This document shows positions 63,052 to 64,000 of a DNA stretch of 64,000 nt, in pieces (positions within the stretch are counted from its first letter, which is position 1; each line of letters starts with the position of its first letter). Under the pieces are notes generated by a model. It saw nothing but the letters and a program-made list of their open reading frames with translations, did not search any database and had not been told where the DNA came from. The stretch is taken from the NCBI RefSeq assembly GCF_900100085.1, contig NZ_FNEJ01000011.1, forward strand, positions 62,001 through 126,000, written 5' to 3'. A program made the position numbers and the translations under genes. This DNA is from Salipiger marinus. Its GTDB lineage: Bacteria; Pseudomonadota; Alphaproteobacteria; Rhodobacterales; Rhodobacteraceae.

Positions 63052-63068
63052 CTTAAGGCTCTCTTAAG
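63052..63068. promoter_or_regulatory. PmrA/QseB-type binding site CTTAAG-N5-CTTAAG
   Basis: CTTAAG at 63052-63057 and at 63063-63068 form a direct repeat with a five-base spacer, the arrangement bound by PmrA/BasR and QseB dimers. It is between the response regulator and the L,D-transpeptidase gene. Confidence 0.75.
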
Positions 63069-63188
63069 CCAGCTACACCAGCGGGTATCCATGACATCCT
63101 GCCCCGTCCCAGTTTTCCCCGCAGCCCTGCGGCTGCCCAGACGACGCGACGCGCGGCGCCCTGTCCCCTCAACTCACGGAACTTCCGC

Positions 63189-63980
63189 ATGACTTTTGCC
63201 TATCGCCTTCGCCGCCCCGTGCGGGCCGCGCTGTCCCTCGCCGCCCTCTGCGCGCTGCAGGCCTGCGCCACGCTGGAGGCGGCGCTGCCCCCCGACACGC
63301 CCGGCGCCATCTCCGAAGAGACGCGCATGATGTATGCGTCGGTCGAAGATAACGGCATCACCGTTCCCGCCATCGAAGACAAATACCTGACCGAAGACCG
63401 CAAGCGGCAGGTGGTGGATTACTGGACCGACGAAAAGCCGGGCACCATCATCGTCGATCCCGGCGCGCGCTGGCTCTATCACGTGATGGAGGACAACAAG
63501 GCCATGCGTTATGCCGTGGCCGTGGGCGCCGAGGGGCTGGGCTTTTCCGGCACGGCCACGGTGCAGATCAAGCGCGACTGGCCCTACTGGACGCCGACGC
63601 AGAACATGATCCGCCGCGATCCCGAAACCTATGGCCCGGTGCGCAACGGCCTGCCGGGCGGGCTGGAAAACCCGCTGGGGGCGCGGGCGCTCTATCTGTT
63701 CCGGGGCGGGCGCGACACGCTTTACCGCATCCACGGCACGCCGTCGCCCTGGACCGTGGGCCATGCCACGTCTTCGGGCTGCATCCGCATGTTCAATCAG
63801 GATTCCATCTATCTGGCCGAACAGGTGGCCAAGGGCACCAAGGTGATCGTGCGTCCCGCCGCCGATGCGGGCACGGGCACCGTGCCGCCGGGCACGCCGC
63901 TGCCCGAACAGCCCGCGCCGCAGCCCATGGCCGAGGCGCCCACCGGCACCGCCCCGCTGCCCGAAGAGGACGCGGCGTAA
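63189..63980 (+). CDS. L,D-transpeptidase (YkuD domain), probable lipoprotein
   Basis: A 263-residue envelope enzyme that makes 3-3 peptidoglycan crosslinks or attaches proteins to the wall. The signal has a lipobox-like LQAC (Cys26). The YkuD catalytic residues are His182 (HGTPSPWTVG) and Cys198 (SSGCIRMFN). The tail (from about residue 228) is Pro/Ala-rich, perhaps a flexible linker. It is divergent from the two-component genes and probably controlled by them. Confidence 0.92.
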   Translation: MTFAYRLRRPVRAALSLAALCALQACATLEAALPPDTPGAISEETRMMYASVEDNGITVPAIEDKYLTEDRKRQVVDYWTDEKPGTIIVDPGARWLYHVMEDNKAMRYAVAVGAEGLGFSGTATVQIKRDWPYWTPTQNMIRRDPETYGPVRNGLPGGLENPLGARALYLFRGGRDTLYRIHGTPSPWTVGHATSSGCIRMFNQDSIYLAEQVAKGTKVIVRPAADAGTGTVPPGTPLPEQPAPQPMAEAPTGTAPLPEEDAA

Positions 63981-64000
63981 CCCCTTGCCCGGGGCGGCTT

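Overview
The window is a chromosome segment of a GC-rich alphaproteobacterium, almost certainly a member of the Rhodobacterales (Rhodobacteraceae/Paracoccaceae). The evidence is the protein families, the serS-yajC-secDF-ccmABCDG-acnA neighbourhood, the DUF3422/DUF6314/DUF1223/MTH938 genes, the split C-P lyase locus and an hmuRSTUV haem locus. I cannot fix the genus. I see no rRNA, tRNA, CRISPR array, IS element or prophage. About 64 protein genes fill the segment, mostly in tight ATGA-overlapping operons.

Layout: 0-6 kb holds a truncated lipoprotein gene, moaA, a large acidic OmpA-like protein, and a MoxR ATPase/VWA pair. 6-10.6 kb is a four-gene operon for surface glycan or glycoconjugate modification: two related glycosyltransferases (one fused to a sulfotransferase-like domain), a sulfotransferase-like protein and an FkbM methyltransferase. 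10.8-14.6 kb has an M20 amidohydrolase, a DAO-type oxidoreductase and an ArgE-like deacetylase. 14.7-20.5 kb carries DUF3422, DUF6314, purB, an orphan fliG homologue and a lipid A-type acyltransferase. 20.5-34 kb is housekeeping: acnA, cytochrome c maturation genes ccmABCDG, secDF-yajC, a trypsin-like protease, serS and a TspO-like membrane protein.

34-49.3 kb is the centrepiece, a complete phosphonate uptake and C-P lyase locus. phnC-D-E-E plus a hexapeptide acetyltransferase form one operon. phnG-H-I-orf-J-K-corA-L-N form a second operon with no gaps. phnF, two divergent phnM paralogues and a 2H-phosphoesterase (DUF1045) complete it. Two insertions stand out: an uncharacterised 132-residue acidic protein coupled between phnI and phnJ, and a CorA-family ion channel between phnK and phnL. 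No phnP is present; DUF1045 may fill that step. A six-heptamer, 11-bp-phased Pho box array lies in front of phnC. A Pho box and an inverted-repeat operator lie between phnG and phnF.

49.4-54.8 kb has a membrane transporter-like protein, an M19 dipeptidase, a DapA-family aldolase with its own GntR regulator, and an LLM flavin oxidoreductase. 54.9-60.9 kb is a haem uptake locus (hmuR, then hmuSTUV divergently) with an iron-box-like TGA-N9-TCA site between the two arms. 61-64 kb is a QseBC/PmrAB-like two-component system divergent from an L,D-transpeptidase, with a perfect CTTAAG-N5-CTTAAG box between them.

Two families of intergenic hairpin repeats recur (A, five copies; B, four copies). Both show compensatory changes in their stems, and every copy of family B sits between converging genes.
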